From NCBI GenBank assembly GCA_009775265.1, contig VSPG01000045.1, positions 1 through 15,812 of the forward strand: 15,812 bases of DNA. The letters run 5' to 3'. Of the stretch, positions 6,044 to 14,547 are shown piece after piece. This DNA comes from Muribaculaceae bacterium. Lineage in GTDB: Bacteria > Bacteroidota > Bacteroidia > Bacteroidales > Muribaculaceae. The position numbers and the translations under genes were made by a program. How positions within the stretch are numbered: position 1 is the first letter of the stretch; each line of letters starts with the position of its first letter. The notes under the pieces are model-generated. The model did no database searches. It was not told where the DNA came from and worked only from the letters and a program-made list of their open reading frames with translations.

Positions 6044-7126
6044 TTACAATATGCGCTTGTAAAGGGCAATGAGGTTGGCGAGTGTTGCTTCCGGCGAATG
6101 CTTGGATGCGGCCTCATAGTTGTTTTCGGACACAGAACGCAGCATGTCGGGATTGTCGGCATAATTCATGATTGCATCATATAATCCTTGCCTGTCGCCC
6201 GGAGCTACCATAATGGCGTTGGTGCCCTCCTCGACAAGTTCCGGAATGCCTCCGACTGGGCAGGTGATTACGGCCATTCCGGCAGCCATGGCTTCGAGGA
6301 TGCATACTGGCATCCCTTCCGAATGCGACGGCAGCACGAGCACATCGCATTCGCTGAGCAACCGCTCCTTTTCTTTGCCGTCCACCCATCCGTGGGTGTG
6401 TACGATGTCCTGTAGTCCGTCGCGCTCTATTTGTTTGAGCATGCGGTCGTTCTCCTGTCCTATGCCGCCGATGTCGAGTCTTATGCGCCCCGAAATGTCA
6501 TTTTTGTGCATGGCTATGGCGTCGAGCAGCTCAAATATTCCTTTGGCTTCGTAAATGGCGCCGAGGAAAAGCAGTCGCAGCTGTGTGCCTCCATTGTAAT
6601 ATGTATGTCTGCCGGATATGCGTCTGACAGGATTTCCAATCACGTGAACGTTGTCAAGTCCGATTTCTTTCGTTAGATATTCAGCCCATCCCGGCGTGAG
6701 CGCCACCACTGCATCGTATCGGCGGAGCAGCCTGTGCACATTGTCGAGTCCCATGCGGGGGAAGCATTGCCTGATGGCTCCGCTGTGGATGTGGAGCACG
6801 GTTTTCATGCCGATTACGCCGGCCCATTTGAGATACAGGTTTTTGCGCCACCATGAGCCTTTCATGGCGGTGTGGGCGTGGGCAATGCGAAATCCGCGCA
6901 TCCGCATGAAAGGAAGCGCTGCCATGGCAACGATGAAATTCAGAAGGCCGGGAAGTTTGCCGAACCGGCTTGTCGTGGCATGAAAGGCCACAGGGCCGAA
7001 CGCATCCATATAACTGCGTATCACAGATGCGATGCCTCCATGTGCTTTCACGCTCGGGCCTGCGTACAGAACCTTGTCGAGGATGCTGCGGCGGCCGTCT
7101 ACTCCAATTTGTTTTCCGGACTGCAT
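6044..7126 (-). CDS. GT4-family glycosyltransferase
   Basis: The 360-residue GT-B protein begins its donor-independent half with VLYAGPSVKAHGGIASVIRSY, a glycine-rich loop typical of GT4. The C-terminal domain holds LRLLFLGAIYEAKGIFELLDA and the retaining-enzyme EX7E motif in HSEGMPVCILEAMAAG (Glu270 and Glu278). This is followed by a PVGGIPELVEEG segment that normally contacts the nucleotide sugar. It should add a sugar to the undecaprenyl-linked repeat unit at the cytoplasmic membrane. The ATG at 7126 overlaps the previous GT4 gene by 28 bases and no later start fits, so translation is probably coupled. Donor and linkage cannot be read from the sequence. Confidence 0.88.
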   Translation of the reverse strand: MQSGKQIGVDGRRSILDKVLYAGPSVKAHGGIASVIRSYMDAFGPVAFHATTSRFGKLPGLLNFIVAMAALPFMRMRGFRIAHAHTAMKGSWWRKNLYLKWAGVIGMKTVLHIHSGAIRQCFPRMGLDNVHRLLRRYDAVVALTPGWAEYLTKEIGLDNVHVIGNPVRRISGRHTYYNGGTQLRLLFLGAIYEAKGIFELLDAIAMHKNDISGRIRLDIGGIGQENDRMLKQIERDGLQDIVHTHGWVDGKEKERLLSECDVLVLPSHSEGMPVCILEAMAAGMAVITCPVGGIPELVEEGTNAIMVAPGDRQGLYDAIMNYADNPDMLRSVSENNYEAASKHSPEATLANLIALYKRIL

Positions 7127-8250
7127 AATTCGATTAGTAGGTTGATGTCGTCAATATTGCTGACTTCCACCGGCGGCTGCACACGTGGCATGGCGGCTGC
7201 GCGGACAATGGCTTCCGCCAATGCTCCGGGGTCGAGCGGCACTATTTGGGCATTGCTCTGCGCTCCCACCTGTTCCGAGCCGGAGAAGGGAGTGCACACC
7301 ACGGGCATGCCGAACAGGCGAGCTTCGGCCAACGTGATGCAATAGCCTTCGGAGCGTGATGGTTGCACGTATATGTCGGCGGCAGCCATATAGGGATAGG
7401 GGTTGGGTTTCAGCCCCGGAAAGTGCATGCAGTCGTCCACGCCGAGTTTGGCTGCCATTTTCCGGCATTCATCGAGCATGTTGTCGCTGCCAACGAAGTG
7501 CCAGTCGAATGCGAAACCTTGTTCTTTAAGTTTTTTTGCTGTCAGCACTGCGATGTCGGGCGCTTTTAACCATGCTACGCGGCCGACGGTGCATATCTGC
7601 ACCGCTTCCGGTCGTTTCGTTATTTCGTATTCACGGGACAGACGCCGAACTTCGTCGGCGTTGACTATGTTGTGGAACACGTGCGTTTTTTCGGCGAGGC
7701 CGGGGAACATGTCGTCGAATATCTTCTTGGCGCTCTCACTGACTATGAATATTCTGTCGAAGGACGGATATACGAGTCGCGTGGTGCACTTGTTGATAAA
7801 GCATTTGCTCACCTCGAAATGTATCCATGAGCATTTCACACGTGCGTCGATGCGTGTGGCCACGTACCAGTCGAGCAGTTCGCTCGGCCCTTGGTATGAT
7901 ACGGCGATGTCGAAACAGCGGTCGATGTCGCGTGCGGCTCCGAGCACGTGCCCATAATAGTGGGTGAGAGTGCCGCGTACTTTGGCAAGGAGATAGCTGA
8001 GCGGGCCGGATATGTCGCGCGCGCAGCGCAGAGGGGCCGACAGCCTCGGCCAGTTCCGCTCGATGCTGTGGAGAGTGTGCACCGGCACATCGGCCGGGAT
8101 GTCGCCAAGCAGCTCTCCGCTGTGCCGCATGAGCGCTACATGTGGCTCGAAGCGGTCGCGCGGCAGCGTGCGCAGCAATGCGAGCAGCGATTTTTCCACG
8201 CCGCCTGTGTTCATGTGGTTGATGCAGAATAGTATGCTTATTTTACCCAT
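7099..8250 (-). CDS. GT4-family glycosyltransferase
   Basis: The 383-residue GT-B enzyme has a glycine-rich N-terminal loop, ILFCINHMNTGGVEKSLL. Its C-terminal domain carries TVGRVAWLKAPDIAV, HFVGSDN and the EX7E motif in SRSEGYCITLAEARLFGMP (Glu301 and Glu309). This is the usual arrangement of GT4 enzymes that extend lipid-linked oligosaccharides. The start is the ATG at 8250, giving MGKISILF; the open frame continues upstream to 9432, but only antiparallel to nothing useful and inside the flippase gene, so that extension was rejected. It overlaps wzx by 13 bases and the following GT4 gene by 28. Compared with the second GT4 it is quite different in sequence, so the two probably make different linkages. 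Confidence 0.87.
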   Translation of the reverse strand: MGKISILFCINHMNTGGVEKSLLALLRTLPRDRFEPHVALMRHSGELLGDIPADVPVHTLHSIERNWPRLSAPLRCARDISGPLSYLLAKVRGTLTHYYGHVLGAARDIDRCFDIAVSYQGPSELLDWYVATRIDARVKCSWIHFEVSKCFINKCTTRLVYPSFDRIFIVSESAKKIFDDMFPGLAEKTHVFHNIVNADEVRRLSREYEITKRPEAVQICTVGRVAWLKAPDIAVLTAKKLKEQGFAFDWHFVGSDNMLDECRKMAAKLGVDDCMHFPGLKPNPYPYMAAADIYVQPSRSEGYCITLAEARLFGMPVVCTPFSGSEQVGAQSNAQIVPLDPGALAEAIVRAAAMPRVQPPVEVSNIDDINLLIELCSPENKLE

Positions 8251-9758
8251 GTGCGCAGTCTGTCGGTTATTGAGGTTTTTGCATCGGCAGGTAGAATGAA
8301 CAGCCATGTAAGGGCGCAAAGCGTGGCGGAAGATGCGGCGAGGCTGGTGGCAAGGCGCAGCCATGTCCCCGGCACCGCACACGCGACAGCATGTGCTGCG
8401 GCATACGACACGCATATCATGATTCCCGGCTGAAGTACTCCGCGCCATAAAAAGCGCGCAGGCGAGAATTGTCGCATCTGATGCCGCAGTATGAACGTGT
8501 TGACAATGAGTATGGCGAACACGGCTGCAAGGTGCAGCGCGTAGACGGCCGCCGGACGCCCCGTGTGGCGCAAGAGCAGCCACATGGCCGGCAGTTCGAG
8601 CAGGTAGAGGGTGCCGGAAATAAAGCTTATGCGGAACACTCGCCCTGTGGCGTGTATGCCTATGGCCAATACTGTGTTGAGCAGTTCGCCACATGCGGCC
8701 ATGAGGCATAGGCGGCAGAACGCGGCCGTATAGGGCGGGACGTTCACGAGCCATATGCCGAGCAAGGTGTCCATTTCCACAATGGCGGGCACGATGAGAA
8801 GTCCCATGAGCAGGATGGAATAGCGTGCGGCGTTGTTGAGCAGAGATAGTGTGCGGCCATAGGCACCGGCAGCGTATTCCTTGATGATTTGCGGACGGAA
8901 TGCCGAAACTACCGTGGATGCGAAAGCGGTGACGGTGGCGCCGACTGTGAGCGTAAGGCCTCCTGCGGCATTGAGCGCCGTGCCACCGAACCGGTTCAGC
9001 ACGACTATAGTGCCTTGGACGCGGGATGTGTAGCAGAGGTTGCCGTACACGTCCCATCCGCAGAATGCCAGCATATCGCGCAATATGCCGCGGTCGGAAG
9101 TCCGCACTGTGCGGCACTCCGGGAAATGACGCCGGGCGTATGCCGCATACATTGCGGCGACGGCTATTGCGGCAATGGTCATAAGCGCTGCATAACCTGT
9201 AAGGCTGTCGGATGTGGCGAAAAGGGCTATGCCGAGCGCGGCTCCTAATTTGAGCAGCACATTGACTACGGCTATAGCGGCATAGGCGTCCATGCGCTCG
9301 TGCGACATGATGGCGGCAGAGTAGGGAACCTGTATAATTGCGGCCATGGCGGCAACAATAGACAACTGGTATGTGGCATTGGCTGCGGAGATGCGTGACG
9401 GGTCGATTACGAGGCGGCTGTTGACATACCACAGGCCCGCGGTTTCGGCAAGCAGCAATACGATGGCGGCCAATGCAATGTGCACTTTCATGGACGATGC
9501 GAATGTGCGGTGCAGCCGCCCGGTGTCGCCGCCTCCGAGTTCGTAGCTTATGAAGCGCGAAGTGGCGCTGCTCATCGTGCCGTTGAGGAAACTGAGAATG
9601 GTGACTATGCCTCCGACTACGCTATACACGCCGTAGTCGTCCACACCAAGCCGCTCGAGCACGAGGCGCGAGGTGTAGAGCGAAATCCACACCGTAAGCA
9701 GCATGCGCCCGTACAGATAGAGCGTGTTGCGTGCTATGCGGCGGTCAGAGCTATACAT
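8238..9758 (-). CDS. wzx: Oligosaccharide flippase Wzx (MOP superfamily)
   Basis: The 506-residue protein has about 12-14 membrane segments and the N-terminus typical of Bacteroidetes polysaccharide flippases. A basic start is followed by RNTLYLYGRMLLTVWISLYTSRLVLERLGVDD-like helix 1, then DYGVYSVVGGIVTILSFLNG and the cytoplasmic ATSRFISYELG stretch. It should flip the undecaprenyl-diphosphate-linked repeat unit across the inner membrane for Wzy. The gene sits directly after the predicted polymerase (8-bp overlap, with ATG at 9758) and before the two GT4 genes. The assignment rests on fold-like sequence and operon position. The MOP superfamily also includes MATE exporters, but the neighbours argue for Wzx. 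Confidence 0.88.
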   Translation of the reverse strand: MYSSDRRIARNTLYLYGRMLLTVWISLYTSRLVLERLGVDDYGVYSVVGGIVTILSFLNGTMSSATSRFISYELGGGDTGRLHRTFASSMKVHIALAAIVLLLAETAGLWYVNSRLVIDPSRISAANATYQLSIVAAMAAIIQVPYSAAIMSHERMDAYAAIAVVNVLLKLGAALGIALFATSDSLTGYAALMTIAAIAVAAMYAAYARRHFPECRTVRTSDRGILRDMLAFCGWDVYGNLCYTSRVQGTIVVLNRFGGTALNAAGGLTLTVGATVTAFASTVVSAFRPQIIKEYAAGAYGRTLSLLNNAARYSILLMGLLIVPAIVEMDTLLGIWLVNVPPYTAAFCRLCLMAACGELLNTVLAIGIHATGRVFRISFISGTLYLLELPAMWLLLRHTGRPAAVYALHLAAVFAILIVNTFILRHQMRQFSPARFLWRGVLQPGIMICVSYAAAHAVACAVPGTWLRLATSLAASSATLCALTWLFILPADAKTSITDRLRTWVK

Positions 9759-11238
9759 GTGTGTCTTTCTGTTTTTTCTCGAGGGCTATGAGTTGTTCGG
9801 TCTTATCGCAAAGCAGCGGGACAGCAAGTGCCACGGCGGGAGTGATGACGCCCATGAATGAAATCAGGCCTTCGAATCCGCCGAGTCCGAACCATACGAA
9901 TGATATGATGACGGACAGGTAATAGTCGGCATGGCGCAGCCGCCTCACCACCCACCATGTGTAGAAGTAGAAAAGGATGTGGGCGATAAGGCCTATGTAG
10001 CCTATGGTGACAATTATCTGAAGCGCTGTAATCTCGATGTTGGTGGCAACTTCGATAGATTCGCTCTGGTCAAGATAATATTCGTTTTCGACGATGAATT
10101 TAGGGTTGTCGGTTACGCTTTTGTCGAGGAATCCGAACCCTCGCCATTCATAGCCGAGGTTGTAGAGCAATTCAAGCTTGGGTATGGCCTGTGCTATTCG
10201 TCCCGAACCGAATTCGGCCAGGTCTTCATCGTCTACCGCTTCGGTTACTTCTAAAATCTGGTTGACCGACGAATAGAGTCTTATAGGGGTTACGGTACGA
10301 TAGTCGTCGTCGACATATGCCATGCTGCCGTCAATGAAATATAGGGCTGTTCCGGCTGCGATGCTTATGAGGGCATACATCATCATGCGCTTTATGCCGC
10401 CCTGGAAAAGAAGGAAGACTACGACAAGTCCCGACACGAAAGTAAAGGTCTGTGTGGCGGCAAGTGCGAGGAGAATTATAGCCCATTGCCATAGCGTAAT
10501 CCTGTATTGGCGGGCGAGCGGAAGGATGAGGAATGTGAGAAAGTAAAGCCCCGGAGGATATTTGCGTACGAACGATCCTGAGAATGGCATCCAGCACAGG
10601 CTGTCGAAGGTGGATGTCATGCCGTCCCACAGGTGCGAACGCGGAACGAGCACCCATCCGCACAACACATATGAGTCGATTATGTAGAACGCACACAAAG
10701 TCAAGGCATACGGGAATATGGCCCGGACAAAGCTGTCGTAGCTGAATTTTTGCCCTGCGAAAAGCGCTATGGGCACAAGGAAATAAATGAATGTGGAATA
10801 CGCCACCAAAGCACGCATCTGTATGCGCATCGATTCTTCACTTGTCAAAGCCAGGAAGGCCAAAAGCAGAAAATACATGCCCCATGCCGCTATGATAAGA
10901 CGCAGGCGCTTGTCCTTGCGGAGGATGAGCATGAAGAATATGCCTAAAGCAAAAGCCAACCATCCGGTATGAATGAGTGTGATCTCGGGTGTTATCAGTG
11001 CGTAACCACCCAAAAACAGGGTGAGCTGAATCAGGAAATCGTAGCGGTTGTTGACGAAGCTGCGGGCCATGATGAAGATTATCGGCAGAAGTGCCGGATA
11101 GAATTTCAGGCCGAGCGCCGACATGGACAGCAGAAAGCCGACAGCCCACGGCCAACTGCCCGGCAGGGCAGTCAGCAATGTCTTTCGGCTTTCGTCGGCC
11201 CGGTCGTGGCCGGTGTGTGCTATGGCGGTTTCCGTCAT
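9751..11238 (-). CDS. wzy: Probable polysaccharide polymerase Wzy
   Basis: The 495-residue protein has about ten to twelve membrane segments and one large extracytoplasmic loop near residues 302-400, which is the architecture of Wzy polymerases. The loop contains the SGRI stretch (about 345-348) and a GYEWRGFGFLD motif. An arginine-containing loop and a W/RGFG-like element are common in O-antigen-polymerase-like proteins. It would join flipped repeat units in the periplasm. The gene lies 19 bases after wzc and overlaps wzx by 8 bases, the expected place for the polymerase. Wzy proteins are poorly conserved, so the call depends on topology and context as much as sequence; an O-antigen ligase-like role is the main alternative. 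Confidence 0.72.
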   Translation of the reverse strand: MTETAIAHTGHDRADESRKTLLTALPGSWPWAVGFLLSMSALGLKFYPALLPIIFIMARSFVNNRYDFLIQLTLFLGGYALITPEITLIHTGWLAFALGIFFMLILRKDKRLRLIIAAWGMYFLLLAFLALTSEESMRIQMRALVAYSTFIYFLVPIALFAGQKFSYDSFVRAIFPYALTLCAFYIIDSYVLCGWVLVPRSHLWDGMTSTFDSLCWMPFSGSFVRKYPPGLYFLTFLILPLARQYRITLWQWAIILLALAATQTFTFVSGLVVVFLLFQGGIKRMMMYALISIAAGTALYFIDGSMAYVDDDYRTVTPIRLYSSVNQILEVTEAVDDEDLAEFGSGRIAQAIPKLELLYNLGYEWRGFGFLDKSVTDNPKFIVENEYYLDQSESIEVATNIEITALQIIVTIGYIGLIAHILFYFYTWWVVRRLRHADYYLSVIISFVWFGLGGFEGLISFMGVITPAVALAVPLLCDKTEQLIALEKKQKDTHV

Positions 11239-11257
11239 ACGTTACGGTGGCAAACTT

Positions 11258-13546
11258 TTATTTCTCGCCGTAGCCGTAGGTGCGGCGGGCGGGAGTTCCG
11301 TTCACGGCTATCGACAGTTTTTTCAGGCGGTGCTGCTCGCGGATTTCGTCGGCGATGTGCATGTCGGATAGCGAAGTATTGCCTACGCGGCACACGAATA
11401 TGGCTGCGTCGGAAATGCGGTCGAGGGCGTAGGTGTCGCTTACGCGTCCTACGGGCGCGGAGTCGACGATGATGTAGTCGTAATCTTTCCGTAGTTCCGT
11501 GAACAGGTGGTCGATACGGTGCGATGTGAGCAGTTCGCCGGGGTTGGGCGGAACCGGTCCGGCCGCAATTACGTCAAGGCCGGGCATGTTGGGCTCGTGC
11601 ACGATTATGTCGCTTACTTTCATGTCGGCGCTTGCCGCGAACTGAGTGAGGCCGAGGCGGGGGGATATGCCGAGGTATTCGGCAAGGCGCGGCTTACGGA
11701 TGTCCATGCCCACGAGCAGCACGCGCTTGCCGAGCAGGGCGAGCGATGCGGCAAGGTTGATGGCTATGAAGCTCTTGCCGTCGCCGGGCGATGCAGAGGT
11801 GACGAGCACCACTTTTTCGTTGGGGGGGGTGAGCACGAACAGCAGGTTGCTGCGCATGAGGCGGAACAGCTCGGCTGTGCTGCTTGTCTCGGCTGAGTCC
11901 ACTACGAGGTGCTTGCCGGAACGGGATGTGCTGATTTCGCCTATCACGGGCACGTCGGTGATGCGTTCCACTTCCTGGCGTGTCTCGATGCGGCTGCGCA
12001 GGATGCGGCGCAGATATAGGGCTACTGGAGGAGCGCAGAGCGACAGCAGAAGGCATATTGCGAGAATGCCTTTCTTGCCGAGGCCGAGAGGCTCGTTGAG
12101 AGTGTATGCTTCGTCTACTATGAGGCCTTTGGGGGTGGAGTTGGCGAGCATTATCGCGGTTTCTTCCTGACGCTGCAGCAGGAACAGGTATATTTCCTGT
12201 TTTATCTGGCGCTGGCGCTCTTTGTCGATGAATGCGCGTTCCTGGGCAGGCACTGTGCCGAGACGCCCCATGGTGCTGTTGAGTTTGGCGTGCATGTCGC
12301 GTGCGGCTCCGGTGGATGTCTCGTAGGCGCGCAGAACGGAGTTGTACACGTTGCCTCGCAAGGCGTCGATCTGGTCGGATAGCTGGCGGAGCGCGATGTT
12401 GCCGGGCTTGGCGTTGGCTGCAAGCTGCATGCGGCGCAGCACGAGTTCGTTGAAGCTATGTATGGAATTCTGCAGCCCTTCGTTTTTGATGGACGGAGCC
12501 GGGATGAGGTCGTAGGCGTTTTCGGGGTTTTTGATGAAGTCGGCGGTCATTTTAAGGACTTCGGCCTCTACTTCGGCCTCGATGAGCGCTTTTTCGAGCG
12601 TGGCTCGTTTCTCGGTCTGATATTTGGCTTCGACGTCGACGCCTATGATGCCCTGCTGCTGCTTGTATTCCTGGATGTCGCGCTCGGTGGAGTTGAGGTC
12701 CACGGCGAGCAGCTTCAGGCGGTCGTTAAGGAAGTCGCGCGTCTTTACGGCCTGAAGGTTTTTTTCTTCAATGCCGCGTGCGTTATACTGGCTCACGACC
12801 TCGTTGAGAATGTCCTCGCCGTTTCCGGGGTATGGCGTGTTTATGCCCATGCTTATGACGTTGGCGCGCTTGGACGCGATGCTCATGCCGATGTCTTTGG
12901 CCATGTCTTCGGCGGCCTTATGGTAGCCCATGAGCACGATGTTTGTCTTGACGTCTTCGTCGGCGGGATAGCTTTCGGTGGGGCGCACGGTGAAACTACC
13001 GTACGGCGTGTCGAACACGTGTGGCAGTTTTACTTCCTGCTTGTTTACTATTTTTTCATCGTCGGCGATGATTGTCACTTTGGCCTGACGCTTGCTGTCA
13101 GCTTTTATCTTGAATATCACCGATGTCGTGAGTGTGTCGAACATGGCGGCTGGCGCGTCGACCTCTACGGGATAGTCTTTGAATTCGTGCACCGTGTTGA
13201 GGAATCCTTTTCTCACATAGTGGCGACGGTTGAGGTCGAGTGCCTTTACGGCTTTGCGGTAGATGGAGTGTGACGAAAGCACGTAGAATTCGTCGTCGAC
13301 CGAGCCTTTGGCTCCGAAAATGCTGCCGAGCATGCCCATGTCGCCTCCCATTGCGTTGAGCGGGTTGCTTTCTTCCTGGGCTATGAGGACATTGGCGCGT
13401 ACGGCGTAGACAGGTTTTTTCACTTTGGCATACAATACGCCGACGCCCATGAAAAATATGAATGAAGCCAAAAACCACGGCCAGTGGCGCAGGTAGTCGT
13501 CGATGATGCTTTTTATGTCGATGAATTCTGATTTTTTCTTTGCCAT
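11258..13546 (-). CDS. wzc: Wzc-type tyrosine autokinase / polysaccharide co-polymerase
   Basis: The 762-residue protein is a single-chain BY-kinase. A Wzz-type domain starts after transmembrane segment 1 (about 22-40), with a long periplasmic region including the coiled-coil-like stretch at about 260-470. Transmembrane segment 2 lies at about 493-512. The cytoplasmic kinase has Walker A SASPGDGKS (584-592), Walker A' VLLVGMDIRKP (609-619), a PPNPGELLTS segment and Walker B YIIVDSAP (691-698). The C-terminal tyrosine cluster is very short: only Tyr757 and Tyr759 in TYGYGEK. Cycling of autophosphorylation normally controls chain length and opening of the Wza channel. The ATG at 13546 follows the wza stop by ten bases. 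A run of eight C lies at codons 573-575, just before Walker A. The call is firm; the effect of the short tail is not known. Confidence 0.95.
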   Translation of the reverse strand: MAKKKSEFIDIKSIIDDYLRHWPWFLASFIFFMGVGVLYAKVKKPVYAVRANVLIAQEESNPLNAMGGDMGMLGSIFGAKGSVDDEFYVLSSHSIYRKAVKALDLNRRHYVRKGFLNTVHEFKDYPVEVDAPAAMFDTLTTSVIFKIKADSKRQAKVTIIADDEKIVNKQEVKLPHVFDTPYGSFTVRPTESYPADEDVKTNIVLMGYHKAAEDMAKDIGMSIASKRANVISMGINTPYPGNGEDILNEVVSQYNARGIEEKNLQAVKTRDFLNDRLKLLAVDLNSTERDIQEYKQQQGIIGVDVEAKYQTEKRATLEKALIEAEVEAEVLKMTADFIKNPENAYDLIPAPSIKNEGLQNSIHSFNELVLRRMQLAANAKPGNIALRQLSDQIDALRGNVYNSVLRAYETSTGAARDMHAKLNSTMGRLGTVPAQERAFIDKERQRQIKQEIYLFLLQRQEETAIMLANSTPKGLIVDEAYTLNEPLGLGKKGILAICLLLSLCAPPVALYLRRILRSRIETRQEVERITDVPVIGEISTSRSGKHLVVDSAETSSTAELFRLMRSNLLFVLTPPNEKVVLVTSASPGDGKSFIAINLAASLALLGKRVLLVGMDIRKPRLAEYLGISPRLGLTQFAASADMKVSDIIVHEPNMPGLDVIAAGPVPPNPGELLTSHRIDHLFTELRKDYDYIIVDSAPVGRVSDTYALDRISDAAIFVCRVGNTSLSDMHIADEIREQHRLKKLSIAVNGTPARRTYGYGEK
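11822..11829. repeat. C8/G8 homopolymer in wzc
   Basis: Eight consecutive G on the plus strand (C8 in the coding strand) encode part of Thr573-Pro574-Pro575 of Wzc, eleven codons ahead of Walker A. Tracts of this length can gain or lose a base by slippage. A one-base slip would remove the whole kinase domain while leaving the co-polymerase half. Confidence 0.9.
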
Positions 13547-13556
13547 GGCGTGCGTG

Positions 13557-14393
13557 TTATTTAATTACCAATGCGATGATGAGGGAGGCCAGGACTGAGG
13601 ATGCGCTCACGATGGTGGAGATGACCGACAGTTTGAATGAGTTGTGCTGGTTGTATTTGGAGTTGGCCTGACGCACGGCGTTCGGCTCCACGTAGATGTA
13701 GTCGTTCTGTTGCAGATAGAAATAGGGCGAGGTGAGCAAGTCGGACGAGTTGAGGTTGAGCCTGTGGTATGCCCTTTGGCCGTTTTCTTCGCGCACGAGC
13801 AGGATGTTTGAGCGTTCGCCGTATTCGGTGAGGTCGCCGGCGTCGCCGAGGGCGTCGAGCACGCTGTATCGGCTGCGGTTGACACGTATTTTCTTGGGCT
13901 GGCGAACTTCTCCGCCCACCACTACTTCAAAGTTGGCTATGCGCACGTTGACGATGGGGTCTTCCACGGTGGCGCTTATTTTCTCCGTGAGCATTTTCTG
14001 CAGCTGCTCCACGGTCATGCCTGCCACATGTATGCTGCCGAGCACGGGATAGTTGATGTAGCCTTCGCTGTTGACGATGAATGTCTGGAGCTGCATGGAT
14101 GTGGCCATGACAGTCAGTGGCGTGGCGTGGGCGCTTTGGGTGAGCACGTTCGTGTCGGAACCGGGGTTGAATGCGGGCAGGTTGAATGCGGCGGCCGCCG
14201 ACGGGTCGAGGGCGTTGACTGTTATCAGCAGTTCGTCGTCGGGCTTTATGCGACTGAGGTAGTCGCCTGCCTCCATTGTGCCGTCAGCCACGGGAGGTAT
14301 GTCGGCGAAATAGGGCAGTACTGTCTTCTGAGAGGAGCAAGAGGCCAGCGAAATCACGCAAAACAGCGCGAGAAGCAGATAGGGACGGTTCAT
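13557..14393 (-). CDS. wza: Wza-type polysaccharide export lipoprotein
   Basis: The 278-residue outer-membrane export protein starts MNRPYLLLALFCVISLASC, a lipoprotein signal with lipobox LASC and acylated Cys19. The ATG at 14393 was chosen over the one at 14405 because it puts a clean basic-hydrophobic signal at the N-terminus. The Poly_export domain follows: YLSRIKPDDELLITVNAL, then GYINYPVLGSIHVAGMTVEQLQ. An SLBB-type segment comes next, VVVGGEVRQPKKIRV to DYIYVEPNAVRQ. A C-terminal hydrophobic helix, SVISTIVSASSVLASLIIALVIK, is usual in Bacteroidetes homologues, which are shorter than E. coli Wza. It is the first gene of the operon, ten bases before wzc. The TAnnTTTG box at 14486-14493 is its likely promoter, leaving a leader of about 85 bases. 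Confidence 0.93.
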   Translation of the reverse strand: MNRPYLLLALFCVISLASCSSQKTVLPYFADIPPVADGTMEAGDYLSRIKPDDELLITVNALDPSAAAAFNLPAFNPGSDTNVLTQSAHATPLTVMATSMQLQTFIVNSEGYINYPVLGSIHVAGMTVEQLQKMLTEKISATVEDPIVNVRIANFEVVVGGEVRQPKKIRVNRSRYSVLDALGDAGDLTEYGERSNILLVREENGQRAYHRLNLNSSDLLTSPYFYLQQNDYIYVEPNAVRQANSKYNQHNSFKLSVISTIVSASSVLASLIIALVIK

Positions 14394-14406
14394 TATATGT
14401 TGCATG

Positions 14407-14414
14407 CAAATTTA
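14407..14414 (-). promoter_or_regulatory. Alternative -7-like box (TAAATTTG) close to wza
   Basis: The minus strand reads TAAATTTG, a TAnnTTTG match. It lies only 13 bases before the chosen wza start, so its transcript would be nearly leaderless. No -33 element is visible. I regard it as the weaker of two candidates. Confidence 0.25.
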
Positions 14415-14485
14415 ACAAATCACTCATTTAATAACGTGGCGAACCTTTAAATATTATGCAGGCTCTATTATTTGTAATTCTGGTG

Positions 14486-14493
14486 CAAAGGTA
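14486..14493 (-). promoter_or_regulatory. -7 box (TACCTTTG) for the polysaccharide operon
   Basis: The minus strand reads TACCTTTG, matching TAnnTTTG. It predicts a transcription start near 14480 and a leader of roughly 85 bases before wza at 14393. The -33 region is weak. Since the genes from 14393 to 5122 have gaps of at most 19 bases, this single promoter could drive all seven. Confidence 0.5.
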
Positions 14494-14516
14494 GGGCTTA
14501 TTTTGTGATTTTTGCG

Positions 14517-14524
14517 TACTTTTG
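14517..14524 (+). promoter_or_regulatory. -7 box (TACTTTTG) for the GT2-like gene
   Basis: TACTTTTG matches TAnnTTTG and lies 23 bases before the ATG at 14548, the same short-leader arrangement as at glsA. It stands 24 bases from the divergent TACCTTTG box of the polysaccharide operon, so the two promoters share one upstream region. Confidence 0.5.
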
Positions 14525-14547
14525 TGTCGTAAAAGAAAACCGGCATT

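Noticed and set aside
8251..9432. The reading frame of the first GT4 continues upstream, giving a 777-residue fused protein
   Set aside because: The extra part is a low-complexity, His/Arg-rich translation inside wzx, whose own frame is clearly real. The ATG at 8250 gives a complete GT4 N-terminus.
12458..13273. Long plus-strand frame of 271 codons
   Set aside because: It lies entirely antisense to wzc, has no recognisable domain, and reflects GC-biased third positions.
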